Positions 33,924 through 42,604 of a stretch of DNA of 64,000 bases are shown here, piece after piece. The stretch is from CAVXEH01 sp963805645 (lineage in GTDB: Bacteria; Chloroflexota; Limnocylindria; QHBO01), in NCBI GenBank assembly GCA_963805645.1, contig CAWDVA010000009.1:62001-126000 (forward strand), read 5' to 3'. The position numbers and the translations under genes were made by a program. How positions within the stretch are numbered: the first letter of the stretch is position 1; each line of letters begins with the position of its first letter. The notes beneath the pieces were generated by a model. That model was given only the letters and a program-made list of their open reading frames with translations. It was not told where the DNA came from and did not search any database.

Positions 33924-34547
33924 ATGACCCAGCTCGCACCCGCGGCGGACACGCTGGCCCGGCTGCGCGCCGCGCTGGATCCGCCGGCGGACCATGCGCA
34001 GATCCTCGAGGTGCCTTCGGCGAGCTACCTGATGATCGACGGCCTCGGACCACCGGAGGCGCCGGCCTTCACCGATGCGGTCCACGCCATCTACGCGCTC
34101 ACCTATGCGACCCGCGACGTCCTGCGCGAGGCAGGCAGCCACGTGGATCCCATTGCACCGCTCGAAGCGCTCTGGCGCTCGTCGACGGGCGAGCTGTGGC
34201 GGCCGGAGGCCCCGCACGAATGGAACTGGACGGTCATGGTCGCGCAGCCACCCGAGGTGACCCGCGACATGGTCAAGGCCGCGCGCGAGCGCGCTCGCGC
34301 GAAGCGCCGCTCTCCGGCGCTCGACCGGGCACGGCTCGAGCTGTTCGACGAAGGGCTCGTGGGGCAGATCCTCCATGTGGGCCCGTACATCGGCGAATGG
34401 CCGACCCTGTCGCGGCTGCTCGACGAGCTGCACTCCGGCGGGTACGAGGTGGCGGGACCTCACCACGAGATCTACCTCGAGACGCCGCGAACGGCACCCG
34501 AGGAGCGGATCAGGACCATCCTGCGCCATCAGGTCCGCCCAATCTGA
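33924..34547 (+). CDS. GyrI-like small-molecule-binding domain protein
   Basis: A 207-residue protein of the GyrI-like (SOUL/SHS2) fold. The start PPADHAQILEVPSASYLMIDGLGPPEAPAF and the WNWTVMVAQPPEVT and ILHVGPYIGEWPTLSRLLDEL segments are typical of GyrI-like proteins that bind drugs or hydrolyse cyclopropyl compounds, and of the sensor half of BmrR-type regulators. Stand-alone versions may sequester toxins. ATG 33924 has AGGAGTGAGG upstream. Confidence 0.85.
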   Translation: MTQLAPAADTLARLRAALDPPADHAQILEVPSASYLMIDGLGPPEAPAFTDAVHAIYALTYATRDVLREAGSHVDPIAPLEALWRSSTGELWRPEAPHEWNWTVMVAQPPEVTRDMVKAARERARAKRRSPALDRARLELFDEGLVGQILHVGPYIGEWPTLSRLLDELHSGGYEVAGPHHEIYLETPRTAPEERIRTILRHQVRPI

Positions 34548-34579
34548 GAGCGGGCGCCGCATCGTTCCGGCGCCTCGCG

Positions 34580-34585
34580 TAGCAT
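34580..34585 (+). promoter_or_regulatory. -10 box of FAD oxidoreductase gene (leaderless type)
   Basis: TAGCAT 7 bp before ATG 34593. Confidence 0.5.
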
Positions 34586-34592
34586 CGTCGCC

Positions 34593-35783
34593 ATGACCGC
34601 AGCCGATCACGCCGACGTCGTCATCGTCGGCGGGGCCATCGTGGGCAGCAGCGTCGCCACCTTCCTGGCGCGCCGCCCGGACTGGCGTGGGCGGATCGTG
34701 GTCGTCGAGCAGGACCCCACCTACCGCACCTCGTCAACGACGCTGTCGGCCGCGTCGATCCGGCTGCAGTTCAGCACGGAGCTCAACATCGAGATCAGCC
34801 GGTTTGGAATCGAGCTCATCAAGCACCTCGACGACTGGCTCGGGGTCCGTGGTGAGCCGGCCCCCGAGATTGACTTCGTCGAGGGCGGGTACCTGTTCCT
34901 CGCCACCGAGGCGGGGCACCAGATCCTGGAGCACAACCACGCGGTCCAGCGCCGGCACGGCGTCCCGGTTGCGCTCCTCACCCCGGCCGAGCTGCGCAGC
35001 CGCTTCCCCTGGATGCAGACCGATGACCTCGCCGGCGGCTCGCTTGGACTCTCGGACGAGGGCTGGTTCGACGCCTATGCCCTCCTGCAGGCCTTCCGGC
35101 GCAAGGCCCGATCGCTGGGAGCGGAGTACCTCACCGGCGAGGTGACCGGCCTTGACGTCGAGGGCGATGGCGTGCGAGGCGTGCACCTCGCGGATGGCAC
35201 GCGCCTCGCCTGCGACTGGCTCGTCAACGCGGCCGGACCACGAGCGGCGGAGGTGGCGGCGATGGCAGGCCTGGACGTTCCCGTGCGGCCGCGCCGCCGG
35301 TTCGTCTACCACTTCGACTGCCGGAGCCCGGTCGCGCCGGTGCCGTTGACCATCGACCCGAGCGGCGTCTACTTCCGCCCGGAGGGACCTGCCTATATCG
35401 GCGGCTTCTCGCCCGTGGAGGGTGAACCGGATCCCGACACCCTGGATCTCACCTTCGATCGCGACCGCTTCGAATCGTTCCTGTGGCCAACCCTGGCCAA
35501 CCGCGTGCCGGCCTTTGACGCCATTCGCCTGCTCGACGGGTGGGCCGGGACCTACGCTGTGAACACGCTCGACCACAACGCGATCCTGGGACCGCACCCG
35601 GCCCTGTCGAACTTCCTCCTCGCGAACGGCTTCTCCGGCCATGGGCTGCAGCAGGCCCCGGCGGTCGGACGGGGGCTGGCCGAATGGATCACCACCGGAC
35701 GCTACGAGACGCTGGACCTCTCGCCGCTGGGGTTCGAACGGGTGACGCGTGGCGAGCCGATCCGCGAGCTGAACGTGGTCTGA
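34593..35783 (+). CDS. FAD-dependent oxidoreductase, D-amino-acid oxidase/sarcosine oxidase family
   Basis: A 396-residue DAO-family flavoprotein. The dinucleotide-binding loop is ADVVIVGGAIVGSSVATFLA, followed by the VVVEQDP strand end, a middle GWFDAYALLQAFRRKARSLGAEY segment and the LVNAAGPRAAEVAAMAG strand that contacts FAD. The C-terminal NGFSGHGLQQAPAVGRGLAEWI is the expected motif. It should oxidise a C-N bond of an amino acid, sarcosine or similar amine. The C26 hydrolase gene follows 2 bp later, suggesting a joint pathway for gamma-glutamyl amines. Confidence 0.9.
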   Translation: MTAADHADVVIVGGAIVGSSVATFLARRPDWRGRIVVVEQDPTYRTSSTTLSAASIRLQFSTELNIEISRFGIELIKHLDDWLGVRGEPAPEIDFVEGGYLFLATEAGHQILEHNHAVQRRHGVPVALLTPAELRSRFPWMQTDDLAGGSLGLSDEGWFDAYALLQAFRRKARSLGAEYLTGEVTGLDVEGDGVRGVHLADGTRLACDWLVNAAGPRAAEVAAMAGLDVPVRPRRRFVYHFDCRSPVAPVPLTIDPSGVYFRPEGPAYIGGFSPVEGEPDPDTLDLTFDRDRFESFLWPTLANRVPAFDAIRLLDGWAGTYAVNTLDHNAILGPHPALSNFLLANGFSGHGLQQAPAVGRGLAEWITTGRYETLDLSPLGFERVTRGEPIRELNVV

Positions 35784-35785
35784 CC

Positions 35786-36532
35786 GTGGAACGACCGCGC
35801 ATCGTCGTGACCCTCACGAACCCCGAGCGCACGCGCGAGCCTGCGGTCGCGGAGCTGAAGAACGCGCGCTACCTCGACGCCCTTCGCAGGCACGGAGCGG
35901 AGCCGGTCGCGGTGGACGAGCGGGCGGAACCGGGGGAGCGCGCGGCCGTCTTCGCCACGGCGCAGGGACTCCTCATCACCGGTGGCGCCGACGTCGACCC
36001 CACCGCGTACGGCGAGGCACCCCGCGGCGCCGGAGCCACCGATCCGGGTCGCGACGCGCTCGACCGGGAGGCATTCGACGCCGCGACCGGGCGAGGCATT
36101 CCCGTCCTGGGTATCTGCCGCGGCCTGCAGGCCATCAATGTCTTCTCCGGCGGCACCCTCGTCCAGCACCTCGAGCACCACGAGTCGCCGCCCTACCCGG
36201 CGCACGCCGCGGACGCAACCCGGCACCCCCTCCGTCTCTTGCCGGGGACCCGCCTCGCTGCACTGCTGGACGGTCCCGTCATGCTGCAGGTCAACTCCTT
36301 CCACCACCAGGCCGTCGACGGGAGCGGCCTGGCGCCTGGCCTTCGGGCAGCCGGCCTCACGCCCCACGACGGGGCGGACCTCGTCGAGGCCCTCGAGAGC
36401 AAGGCGGCAGATCGCTGGCTCTTCGCCGTGCAGTGCCATCCTGAGCGGGACGAGACATCGCCGCCGGAGCTCGACGCCCTGTGGGCCGCGTTCGTCACGG
36501 CGGCGCGAAGCGTGCCCGTGAACGGCAGCTAG
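35786..36532 (+). CDS. gamma-glutamyl-gamma-aminobutyrate hydrolase family (peptidase C26)
   Basis: A 248-residue class I glutamine-amidotransferase-like hydrolase. The nucleophile Cys is in VLGICRGLQAINV; the oxyanion strand GLLITGGADVDP precedes it, VNSFHHQAVD follows, and the catalytic His-x-Glu is in VQCHPERDE. PuuD-type enzymes release glutamate from gamma-glutamyl-GABA in putrescine breakdown. Start GTG 35786 is two bases after the FAD oxidase stop, so the pair is one operon and may degrade gamma-glutamylated amines. Confidence 0.88.
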   Translation: MERPRIVVTLTNPERTREPAVAELKNARYLDALRRHGAEPVAVDERAEPGERAAVFATAQGLLITGGADVDPTAYGEAPRGAGATDPGRDALDREAFDAATGRGIPVLGICRGLQAINVFSGGTLVQHLEHHESPPYPAHAADATRHPLRLLPGTRLAALLDGPVMLQVNSFHHQAVDGSGLAPGLRAAGLTPHDGADLVEALESKAADRWLFAVQCHPERDETSPPELDALWAAFVTAARSVPVNGS

Positions 36533-36550
36533 CGAGCCGTCTTCGGCCGC

Positions 36551-37075
36551 TCAATCGGCCTCATCGGCGGCCTTGCCGGCCATGACGCGGGCGATACGCT
36601 CCGCGAGCCAGCGAGCGGTTCCTCGGGCAGCCACGTTGAACAGCAGCCGATCCGCTACGACGCCCACGCCACCACCGGGCGGCTCGTACACGCCGCTCAC
36701 CCGCAGGGCGCCGTGTGCCCAGGTCAGCTCTCCGGAGAAGACCGGGAAGAGCAGCGCCAGGCCCGCCGCTCGCCAGGAGATCTCCAGCCTGATCGCTCCA
36801 TCCACCTCGCGAACCGCCCCCAGGTCCAGGTAGGCGGCCTTGTGGAAGGTGATGAGGCGTGCATGCTCGCCGCTGCGCATGCGCAGGTCGATCAGGAAGC
36901 GCTCCATCCCCGGAGGAGGCGCGGCATCGGTGTCCGCCTCCGCGCCGATCCAGGCCGCGCGCCCGGGCCCCAGGACCTCGAGCGCACGATCAGGGGCTGC
37001 AGGCGCCGGGACCGTGACGTCGAGGCGCGCGCGGCCAACCGAGTCATCCCCGGTCTCGGCAGCGCCGGCGTTCAC
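36551..37075 (-). CDS. hypothetical protein, unassigned beta-rich fold
   Basis: A 174-residue protein starting at GTG 37075, not recognised. It has no signal peptide or helix bundle; alternating strands such as RARLDVTVPAPAAPDRALEVL and GAIRLEISWRAAGLALLFPVFSGELTW, and a final helix RWLAERIARVMAG, hint at an SRPBCC-like ligand-binding fold, which is a guess from pattern only. Convergent with the C26 hydrolase gene. Confidence 0.6.
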   Translation of the reverse strand: MNAGAAETGDDSVGRARLDVTVPAPAAPDRALEVLGPGRAAWIGAEADTDAAPPPGMERFLIDLRMRSGEHARLITFHKAAYLDLGAVREVDGAIRLEISWRAAGLALLFPVFSGELTWAHGALRVSGVYEPPGGGVGVVADRLLFNVAARGTARWLAERIARVMAGKAADEAD

Positions 37076-37316
37076 GGTCGTGGTTCGCGCGGGATCGAAC
37101 GACGCGCGGCAACCGGCGTCGCAAACGGAGCGGCGCCGGTGGTGGTAACAGGGAATCGGCTCGGCATGGGAGGGTCCTCGAAGGCGTCGGCTCGGTGGCG
37201 CCCCGCTGGCTTGGCGCGGCTGGGTTGTTCGGGCGGTTATACGGGGCCCCGGGCGGGAGCCGCGAGAGCCGAATGGCCCCGGTCCGCCTGACGTGCGTCA
37301 CAAGGTCGCCGGACGA

Positions 37317-38750
37317 TCATGGATCATCGCGCGCGGCGCTGCCCAGCTGGCCCGCGGGCGAGGCGGGTGCTTCGACCGCGAGTGGCGGAGCGTCGGCTCG
37401 CGGACCCCGCGCCGGGACGCGGCGGGTGGCGAGGGCCGCCAGCAGGATAACCAGGAGCATCAGCCCGTCGGACGCGGCAATCGCGGTGCCGAGTGGCAGG
37501 ATCCCCGCATCGGCCAGCCCCACCAGCGCGCCGCCCACGCCGGAGCCGAAGGCGGTGCCGATGGTGAACGCGAGGTTGATGCCGGCCGAGGCGGCACCCT
37601 CGCGCCCCGGCTCGGCGGTCTCGAGGACCAGCAGCGTGAGCGTGGAGTAGCCGAGGCCCATCCCGAGACCGGCCACGGCCCACGCCAGGCCCGCGGTCGC
37701 TACCGGAACGCCCGGCAGCAGAGCGAGGGCGGCGAGGACGATCCCTGTGGCGATGAGCAGCACGCCGCCGCGCACCAGCCCCCGACGCCATCCCCGCGGG
37801 GCCAGGCGCGCCTGCATCCATGAGCCGACGGTCCAGGTGACCGCCGCCGCGGAGAGGGCCAGCCCGCCCACGGGCAGTGGCGCGTCGCGGACCTGCGTGA
37901 TGGCCAGGGGAACGAAGGCCTCCGTCCCGAAGAAGCCGAAGGCCACGAGGCCGATCGTGGCCGATACCGCCGGCGGGCCGGGCCGCAGGACGAGCGAGCC
38001 GGCGGGCAGCAGGTCCCGGAGCGTCACGACCGTCAGCCAGCCGCCCACGGCCAGCATGGGCAGGGCCAGCGGCACCGATCCCACGGTGAGGCTGGCCAGG
38101 ACGAGGCTGCTCCCACCGGCCAGACCGAGGGCCCGCATCCCGCGCCGCTCCCGCCGCTCGGTTACCTCGGCGCTGGGCCCCAGGCGGCCGATGGGTACCA
38201 GCACCGCCGCACCGGTCAGCAGGACCACCGGGACCAGGCCGCCGAAGACCCAGCGCCAGTCGAGCACGGCCACGATCCATGCCGCCAGGGCCGGCCCCAC
38301 CAGCCCGGGCACCACCCAGGCGCTCGAGTTGAGGGCCAGCATGCGGGGCATGGCGCGCCGGTCGTAGGAGCGCGCGATGACGACGTAGACCACGGAGCCG
38401 ATGGCGCCCGCACCCAGGCCCTGCACCGCCCGACCCACGATGACCATGGGCATTGCCGCCGCCGCCGCCGAGACCAGCAGTCCGGCGCAGAACAGGACGA
38501 TGCCGGCCCCGAAGGCGCGCCGCGGGCCATGGCGGTCCGCGTCGGCGCCGGCAAGGGTGATCCCCACGATGTTCGCCAACCAGAAGGCGGCGAAGGCCCA
38601 GCCGTAGAGGGCCAGGCCGCCCAGGTCGTCGACCGTCGCGGGCAGAACCGTGGGCACCGCCATCCCCTCGAAGGCGATCGCGGTAATGAGCCCCACGAGG
38701 CCGGTGGTGAGGACCCGCCGGTCGGGCGACCACGTGGTGCGGGCGGACAT
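37317..38750 (-). CDS. MFS transporter, 14-helix type
   Basis: A 477-residue exporter of the DHA2 type: GLVGLITAIAFEGMAVPTVLPATVDDLGGLALYGWAFAAFWL is helix 1-2, ADADRHGPRRAF the conserved loop 2-3, and VGRAVQGLGAGAIGSVVYVV the motif C-like helix 5. About 14 helices can be counted. Substrate unknown. The last 30 residues are hydrophilic and Pro/Ala-rich. The -10 box TAGCAT sits 7 bp before ATG. Confidence 0.9.
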   Translation of the reverse strand: MSARTTWSPDRRVLTTGLVGLITAIAFEGMAVPTVLPATVDDLGGLALYGWAFAAFWLANIVGITLAGADADRHGPRRAFGAGIVLFCAGLLVSAAAAAMPMVIVGRAVQGLGAGAIGSVVYVVIARSYDRRAMPRMLALNSSAWVVPGLVGPALAAWIVAVLDWRWVFGGLVPVVLLTGAAVLVPIGRLGPSAEVTERRERRGMRALGLAGGSSLVLASLTVGSVPLALPMLAVGGWLTVVTLRDLLPAGSLVLRPGPPAVSATIGLVAFGFFGTEAFVPLAITQVRDAPLPVGGLALSAAAVTWTVGSWMQARLAPRGWRRGLVRGGVLLIATGIVLAALALLPGVPVATAGLAWAVAGLGMGLGYSTLTLLVLETAEPGREGAASAGINLAFTIGTAFGSGVGGALVGLADAGILPLGTAIAASDGLMLLVILLAALATRRVPARGPRADAPPLAVEAPASPAGQLGSAARDDP

Positions 38751-38757
38751 GGACGGG

Positions 38758-38763
38758 ATGCTA
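38758..38763 (-). promoter_or_regulatory. -10 box of MFS gene (leaderless type)
   Basis: TAGCAT on the minus strand, 7 bp before ATG 38750. Confidence 0.5.
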
Positions 38764-38813
38764 CGCGGTCTCGGCGCCGCCGCGGGCGACCGGCGTCGAG
38801 ATCGTCGCCGCGT

Positions 38814-40007
38814 TCAGCGGTCGGACGGCCGGTCGGTGAGCGGCGGGCCCAACAGCAGCGGCGAGCCGAGCTTCCCGCCGTACTGCGGGCGAAGCCGGGC
38901 CAGGTTGTACATGGTCCCCACGTCGATCTTGCGCGGGCCTAGCGCCGGATCGGGAAGCGGCGCATGCGCGTACTTCCCGTCGCGGATCGCGGACATCCGC
39001 CCGGAGACGCCATCGGCCAGGAGGTCCATGGCCACGTTGGCGAAGGTGGTGGCGACCATCTGGTCCAGCGCGTCGGGATCGCCCGACCGCAGGTCGTAGG
39101 TGAGGTCGCTGTGCACCGTCTCGACGTGCGTCCGCCGCCGGAGCTCCTCGGCCAGGGCGTTCCCGACGTCCATCTTGTGGCGGTGGCCGAAGGCATCAGC
39201 CTCGCCCTCCTCGCCCAGGGTGCCGCCGCTCCAGATGGCGCCCTCCGATGCAATCACGAACGCGTAGCTGGACGGGTTCTGGGTTCGGTCCTCCATCATC
39301 AGGGTGGCGAGCTGGTCGAGATCGAAGCTCGCCTCGGGAATCACGCAGCGCGCGCTGGTGACGTAGGCGGCGTACCAGGCGGTGTAGCCGGAGTTGCGCC
39401 CGAAGATGCGGAACACGCCGATCCGCTCGTGGCTGCCCAGTGTCGTGCGCTGCCGGTTGATGAGCTCGCGCGCCCGGGTGACGGCGGAGGAGAAGCCAAT
39501 GCAGTACTCGGTGCCCTGCACGTCGTTGTCCATGGTCTTGGGGATCGCCATGAGGGGGACCCCCTCCGCGCCCAGGCGGTGGCCGTACCCCAGGGTGTCG
39601 TCGCCGCCGATGGCAACCAGCCGGTGGACGTCCAACCGTTCCAGGTTCTCGAGGACCAGTGGGGTGAGGTCGTACAGGTCCTCGCCGGCCTGCATCGAGG
39701 CCCGGCGGGCCTGGTCGAGGTGCTCCGGGAGGCTCGCGGCCTTCATGCGCGCCGGGTTGGTGCGCGAGGTGTGCAGCACCGTGCCGCCGGTCCGGTCGAT
39801 GGCTCGCGTCGACCGCCGGTCGAGGGGCCGGATGTAGTCGGGGTCGAGCTCGGTGCCTGGCCGCATGTGCGTCAGGCCCTTCCAGCCGCGCCGGATGCCC
39901 AGGACCTCGTAGCCGAGCTCGGAGGCGCGGTACACAACGGACTTGATGACGGAGTTGAGGCCGGGGACGTCGCCCCCGCCGGTGAGGATGCCTATTCGAT
40001 CTGTCAT
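38814..40007 (-). CDS. pfp: 6-phosphofructokinase, pyrophosphate-type residues
   Basis: A 397-residue PfkA-family enzyme (GILTGGGDVPGLNSVIKS at the N-terminus). The two positions that separate donors read as PPi type: GGDDT (134-138) instead of GGDGS, and PKTMDND (156-162) with Lys instead of Gly. It should therefore phosphorylate fructose 6-phosphate with pyrophosphate, reversibly, in glycolysis/gluconeogenesis. Length agrees with the clade X or long PfkA-like PPi enzymes. The symbol is by inference from these residues. A GATATG stretch lies just before the ATG. Confidence 0.88.
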   Translation of the reverse strand: MTDRIGILTGGGDVPGLNSVIKSVVYRASELGYEVLGIRRGWKGLTHMRPGTELDPDYIRPLDRRSTRAIDRTGGTVLHTSRTNPARMKAASLPEHLDQARRASMQAGEDLYDLTPLVLENLERLDVHRLVAIGGDDTLGYGHRLGAEGVPLMAIPKTMDNDVQGTEYCIGFSSAVTRARELINRQRTTLGSHERIGVFRIFGRNSGYTAWYAAYVTSARCVIPEASFDLDQLATLMMEDRTQNPSSYAFVIASEGAIWSGGTLGEEGEADAFGHRHKMDVGNALAEELRRRTHVETVHSDLTYDLRSGDPDALDQMVATTFANVAMDLLADGVSGRMSAIRDGKYAHAPLPDPALGPRKIDVGTMYNLARLRPQYGGKLGSPLLLGPPLTDRPSDR

Positions 40008-40069
40008 TGCGCATATCTTGCCCCGCGCCGGCAATGGGGAGGGCTGCCATTGGTCACCATCGCATGCTC

Positions 40070-40075
40070 CAGAAT
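40070..40075 (+). promoter_or_regulatory. -10 box of yedK (leaderless type)
   Basis: CAGAAT 6 bp before ATG 40082. Confidence 0.45.
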
Positions 40076-40081
40076 GGACCG

Positions 40082-40801
40082 ATGTGCGGACGCTTCGCCC
40101 AGCCGCGGTCCTCGGACGAGCTGGCTCGCCTGTTCCGGGCGCGGCCGGTGACCGATATCGCAGGGGAACGATTCAACGTCGCCCCGACCGACGAGGTGGC
40201 CGCGGTCGTCGAGCACCACGGCGAGCGTCAGCTCGACGTGTTCCGCTGGGGCCTCGTCCCGGTCTACGCGGAGAGCCCCAGGCAGGGTGCCCGGCTCATC
40301 AATGCCCGGGCGGAGACGGTCGAGACCTCGCCCGCCTACCGGGCCGCGTTCCGCCGCTGGCGCTGCATCATCCCGGCGGATGCCTTCTATGAGTGGCGCC
40401 GCGATCCGGCGGCCCCGGCTGAGCGCCGGCCCCGCGGCGGGCGGTCGGAGCCGTTCGCGATCCGGCGCACGGATGGCGAGCCCATGGCCTTCGCCGGTCT
40501 CTGGGCGGTCTGGCGCGACCCGATGACGGCGGCGCGCCTCTACAGCTGCACCATCGTGACGACCGCCGCGAACGAGCGGCTGGCCGCGATCCATCCCCGG
40601 ATGCCGGTCATCCTCGAGCGTGACAACTGGCGGCGGTGGCTGGACGAGGCGACGCCGGTCGAGACGCTTCGGCCGCTGCTGCGGCCCGCGGCAGATGGTC
40701 TGCTGGAGGCCTACGCCGTCTCACCGGCGGTGAACAGCGTGCGGAACAACGGACCTGAGCTCCTCGATCCGATCACGCGCTGGACGGAACCGCTCCGGTG
40801 A
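40082..40801 (+). CDS. SOS response-associated peptidase / abasic-site shield (YedK/HMCES)
   Basis: A 239-residue SRAP protein. Cys2 (MCGRF) is the residue that forms a thiazolidine crosslink with abasic sites in single-stranded DNA. The supporting residues are here: the Asn in INARAET, the Glu in AFYEWRR and the His in AIHPRMPVIL. It protects or tags abasic sites at replication forks. Its TGA overlaps the GTG start of the Pnkp-type kinase by 4 bp, so both are made together, which suggests shared DNA-end or lesion processing. Confidence 0.93.
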   Translation: MCGRFAQPRSSDELARLFRARPVTDIAGERFNVAPTDEVAAVVEHHGERQLDVFRWGLVPVYAESPRQGARLINARAETVETSPAYRAAFRRWRCIIPADAFYEWRRDPAAPAERRPRGGRSEPFAIRRTDGEPMAFAGLWAVWRDPMTAARLYSCTIVTTAANERLAAIHPRMPVILERDNWRRWLDEATPVETLRPLLRPAADGLLEAYAVSPAVNSVRNNGPELLDPITRWTEPLR

Positions 40802-41355
40802 GCCCGGTCCGGTTGCCGGCGGATGCGCTGGTCGTCCTGGTCGGCGTCGCCGGGAGCGGCAAGTCCACGCTCGCTGCGCGACTCTTCGCCCGAGACGAGG
40901 TGCTCGCCTCAGACGCCTTCCGGGCCCGGGTCTCCGGGGACGAGGCGGACCAGTCCGCGACGGCGGGCGCGTTCCGCCTCCTGCACGCCGCGCTCGACGA
41001 GCGCATGGCTCACGGCCAGCTTGCCGTGGTGGATGCCACCAACACCCAGACGTGGGCCCGCCGCAGGCTGCTGGCGATCGCACGGCGCCACGGACGGCCA
41101 TCGGCCGTGATCGTTCTGGACCTTCCGGTGGCCGTCAGCCTGGCGCGAAACGAGCAGCGCGCCGGGCGCAGGGTCCCGGGGGCGGTCGTCCGGCGGCAGC
41201 ATCGCGAGCTGCGCCGGACGCTCGAGGACCTGGAGGCGGAGGGACATTCCGCCATCGTGAACCTGCGCGACGTGGCCGCGGTGGACGCGCTGCGCATCGA
41301 GCGCGACCCGGCTCAGAGCTCGGTGGTGGAGCAGAGCGCGACGTCGCGGACGTAG
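40798..41355 (+). CDS. stand-alone Pnkp-type polynucleotide kinase
   Basis: A 185-residue P-loop kinase. Walker A is VGVAGSGKSTLA; LASDAFRARVSGDEADQSATAGAFRLLHAALDERMAHGQLAVVDATN matches the 5'-kinase domain of the bacterial repair enzyme Pnkp, and VVRRQHRELRRTLEDLEAEG its lid region. The phosphatase and ligase domains of full Pnkp are missing. It would phosphorylate 5'-OH ends of RNA or DNA. Generic Zeta-toxin or AAA kinases are alternatives. GTG start overlaps yedK; its 3' end overlaps the convergent arrestin-like gene by 43 bp. Confidence 0.82.
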   Translation: MSPVRLPADALVVLVGVAGSGKSTLAARLFARDEVLASDAFRARVSGDEADQSATAGAFRLLHAALDERMAHGQLAVVDATNTQTWARRRLLAIARRHGRPSAVIVLDLPVAVSLARNEQRAGRRVPGAVVRRQHRELRRTLEDLEAEGHSAIVNLRDVAAVDALRIERDPAQSSVVEQSATSRT

Positions 41356-42224
41356 TGGAGGTCGCGGGCCCATGCCCTGGCCAGGATGACGTGGAACGCC
41401 GCCCGACCGGTGCCGTGCGGCAGGTCAACGGTGGGGAGCCAGGCGCCGGGCGCATCGGCTGTGAACGGGTGCGTCGCCAGCGGGCCGCCGAAGGTTCCGC
41501 CATCGGTCTGAAGGTGGCCTCGCGCGACAACGATCTCCTCCTCCATCCCGCCGTGAACCGTCACGCGGGCGTGGACGCGCAGCTCCAGGCGCACCTCCTG
41601 GACGGGCACCGGCTCAGGGGTCTCGAGCGTCACGGTTCCGCGGAAGGCGGCGCCGATGTCGAGCGGCACGGGGTCGAGCCGGATCTGGGCGGGATGCGCG
41701 TCGACGTTCGCCGGCGCCTCCGCGAAGAGCGCGTATTGGCCGGCATCCACCACGCCGGCTCGCAGCAGGGCGGTCGGCTGCGCCACGCGGACCGGGAGCA
41801 CCAGCTCCGCGTCGCGCGCCATGGGCCGGTCGACGGTCACGCGCAGCTCCCAGTCGCAGCGCAGCACCTCACCCTCGAACGTGGCCGGTCCCAGGTCCGG
41901 GACGTGGAACTTCCATTCCCAGCGAAGGGGCTTCCCGGCGGCCAGCGTTCCCGGGCCGGCGAGCTCCGTCTCCGCCCGGCCGACCTCCGCGGTCGCCGTT
42001 CGCTCGACGGTCCGGGTCGTGGCGCCGTTGGGGCCGGCAGTGGTCTCCGTCTGCCGGTACCGATACGTCTCGGTCCCGACCAGGGCCGCGCGCACGCCAC
42101 GCGCCTTCACCTCGCGGTCCGGCGTGAAGGTCACCACCAGCCGGGCGTCGCGGCTGGGGAGCAGGACGGGCGGATCCAGGGTCGCGGCCCAGGCACCGCC
42201 GCTCAGCTTCGTCGGGTCAAGCAT
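41313..42224 (-). CDS. arrestin-like beta-sandwich protein
   Basis: A 303-residue soluble protein rich in beta strands, with two similar halves. RWEWKFHVPDLGPATFEGEVLRCDWELRVTVDRP in the first half and IGAAFRGTVTLETPEPVPVQEVRLELRVHARV in the second resemble the arrestin-like/Spo0M fold used as cytoplasmic scaffolds. This is a fold guess; no function is known. A GGGGG ribosome site precedes ATG. Confidence 0.6.
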   Translation of the reverse strand: MLDPTKLSGGAWAATLDPPVLLPSRDARLVVTFTPDREVKARGVRAALVGTETYRYRQTETTAGPNGATTRTVERTATAEVGRAETELAGPGTLAAGKPLRWEWKFHVPDLGPATFEGEVLRCDWELRVTVDRPMARDAELVLPVRVAQPTALLRAGVVDAGQYALFAEAPANVDAHPAQIRLDPVPLDIGAAFRGTVTLETPEPVPVQEVRLELRVHARVTVHGGMEEEIVVARGHLQTDGGTFGGPLATHPFTADAPGAWLPTVDLPHGTGRAAFHVILARAWARDLHYVRDVALCSTTEL

Positions 42225-42604
42225 CGGTCAACTCCCCCTGCGGCGGACACACGAATGTCCCGAAGGAACTGCGCGCGGCCCAACGATGCGAGATCATCGA
42301 ACCGCCCCGGAACGCTTGATGCAATCGCCTGATCCGGTTGCGCTGCCCCTTCGGGACGACCGAAGAATACGTGCCGGGGGGAACGCGACACAAGGGGGTT
42401 TATCCCCGACTTTTCGGGGCCCCGCCGCAGTTGTCAACAGTGGTTCCACGATCACGGCCCCGGCGGTCCGCTGGCAATCGGATGCCCCGCCGGGGTGCAG
42501 ACGGGGCATCGGTCGTTGGGCGGGCGTCGGTTCCGACTTGCCGTTCCCGGTTGACGACACTCCGGATACTCTTCGCGGCACAGGAGGGTTCACGGAGGTC
42601 TCGC
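42225..42604. other. intergenic region, divergent promoters
   Basis: 380 bp between the divergent arrestin-like and TfoX-like genes. A small hairpin CCCCGA/TCGGGG (42404-42419) and a TTGTCAACA near 42432-42440 are present; a GATACT lies at 42575-42580. No ORF or RNA gene was recognised. Confidence 0.4.

Noticed and set aside
37076..37316. search for a tRNA-like T-arm (GGTTCG...CGAAC)
   Set aside because: Only scattered matches; no cloverleaf could be built here or elsewhere in the window.
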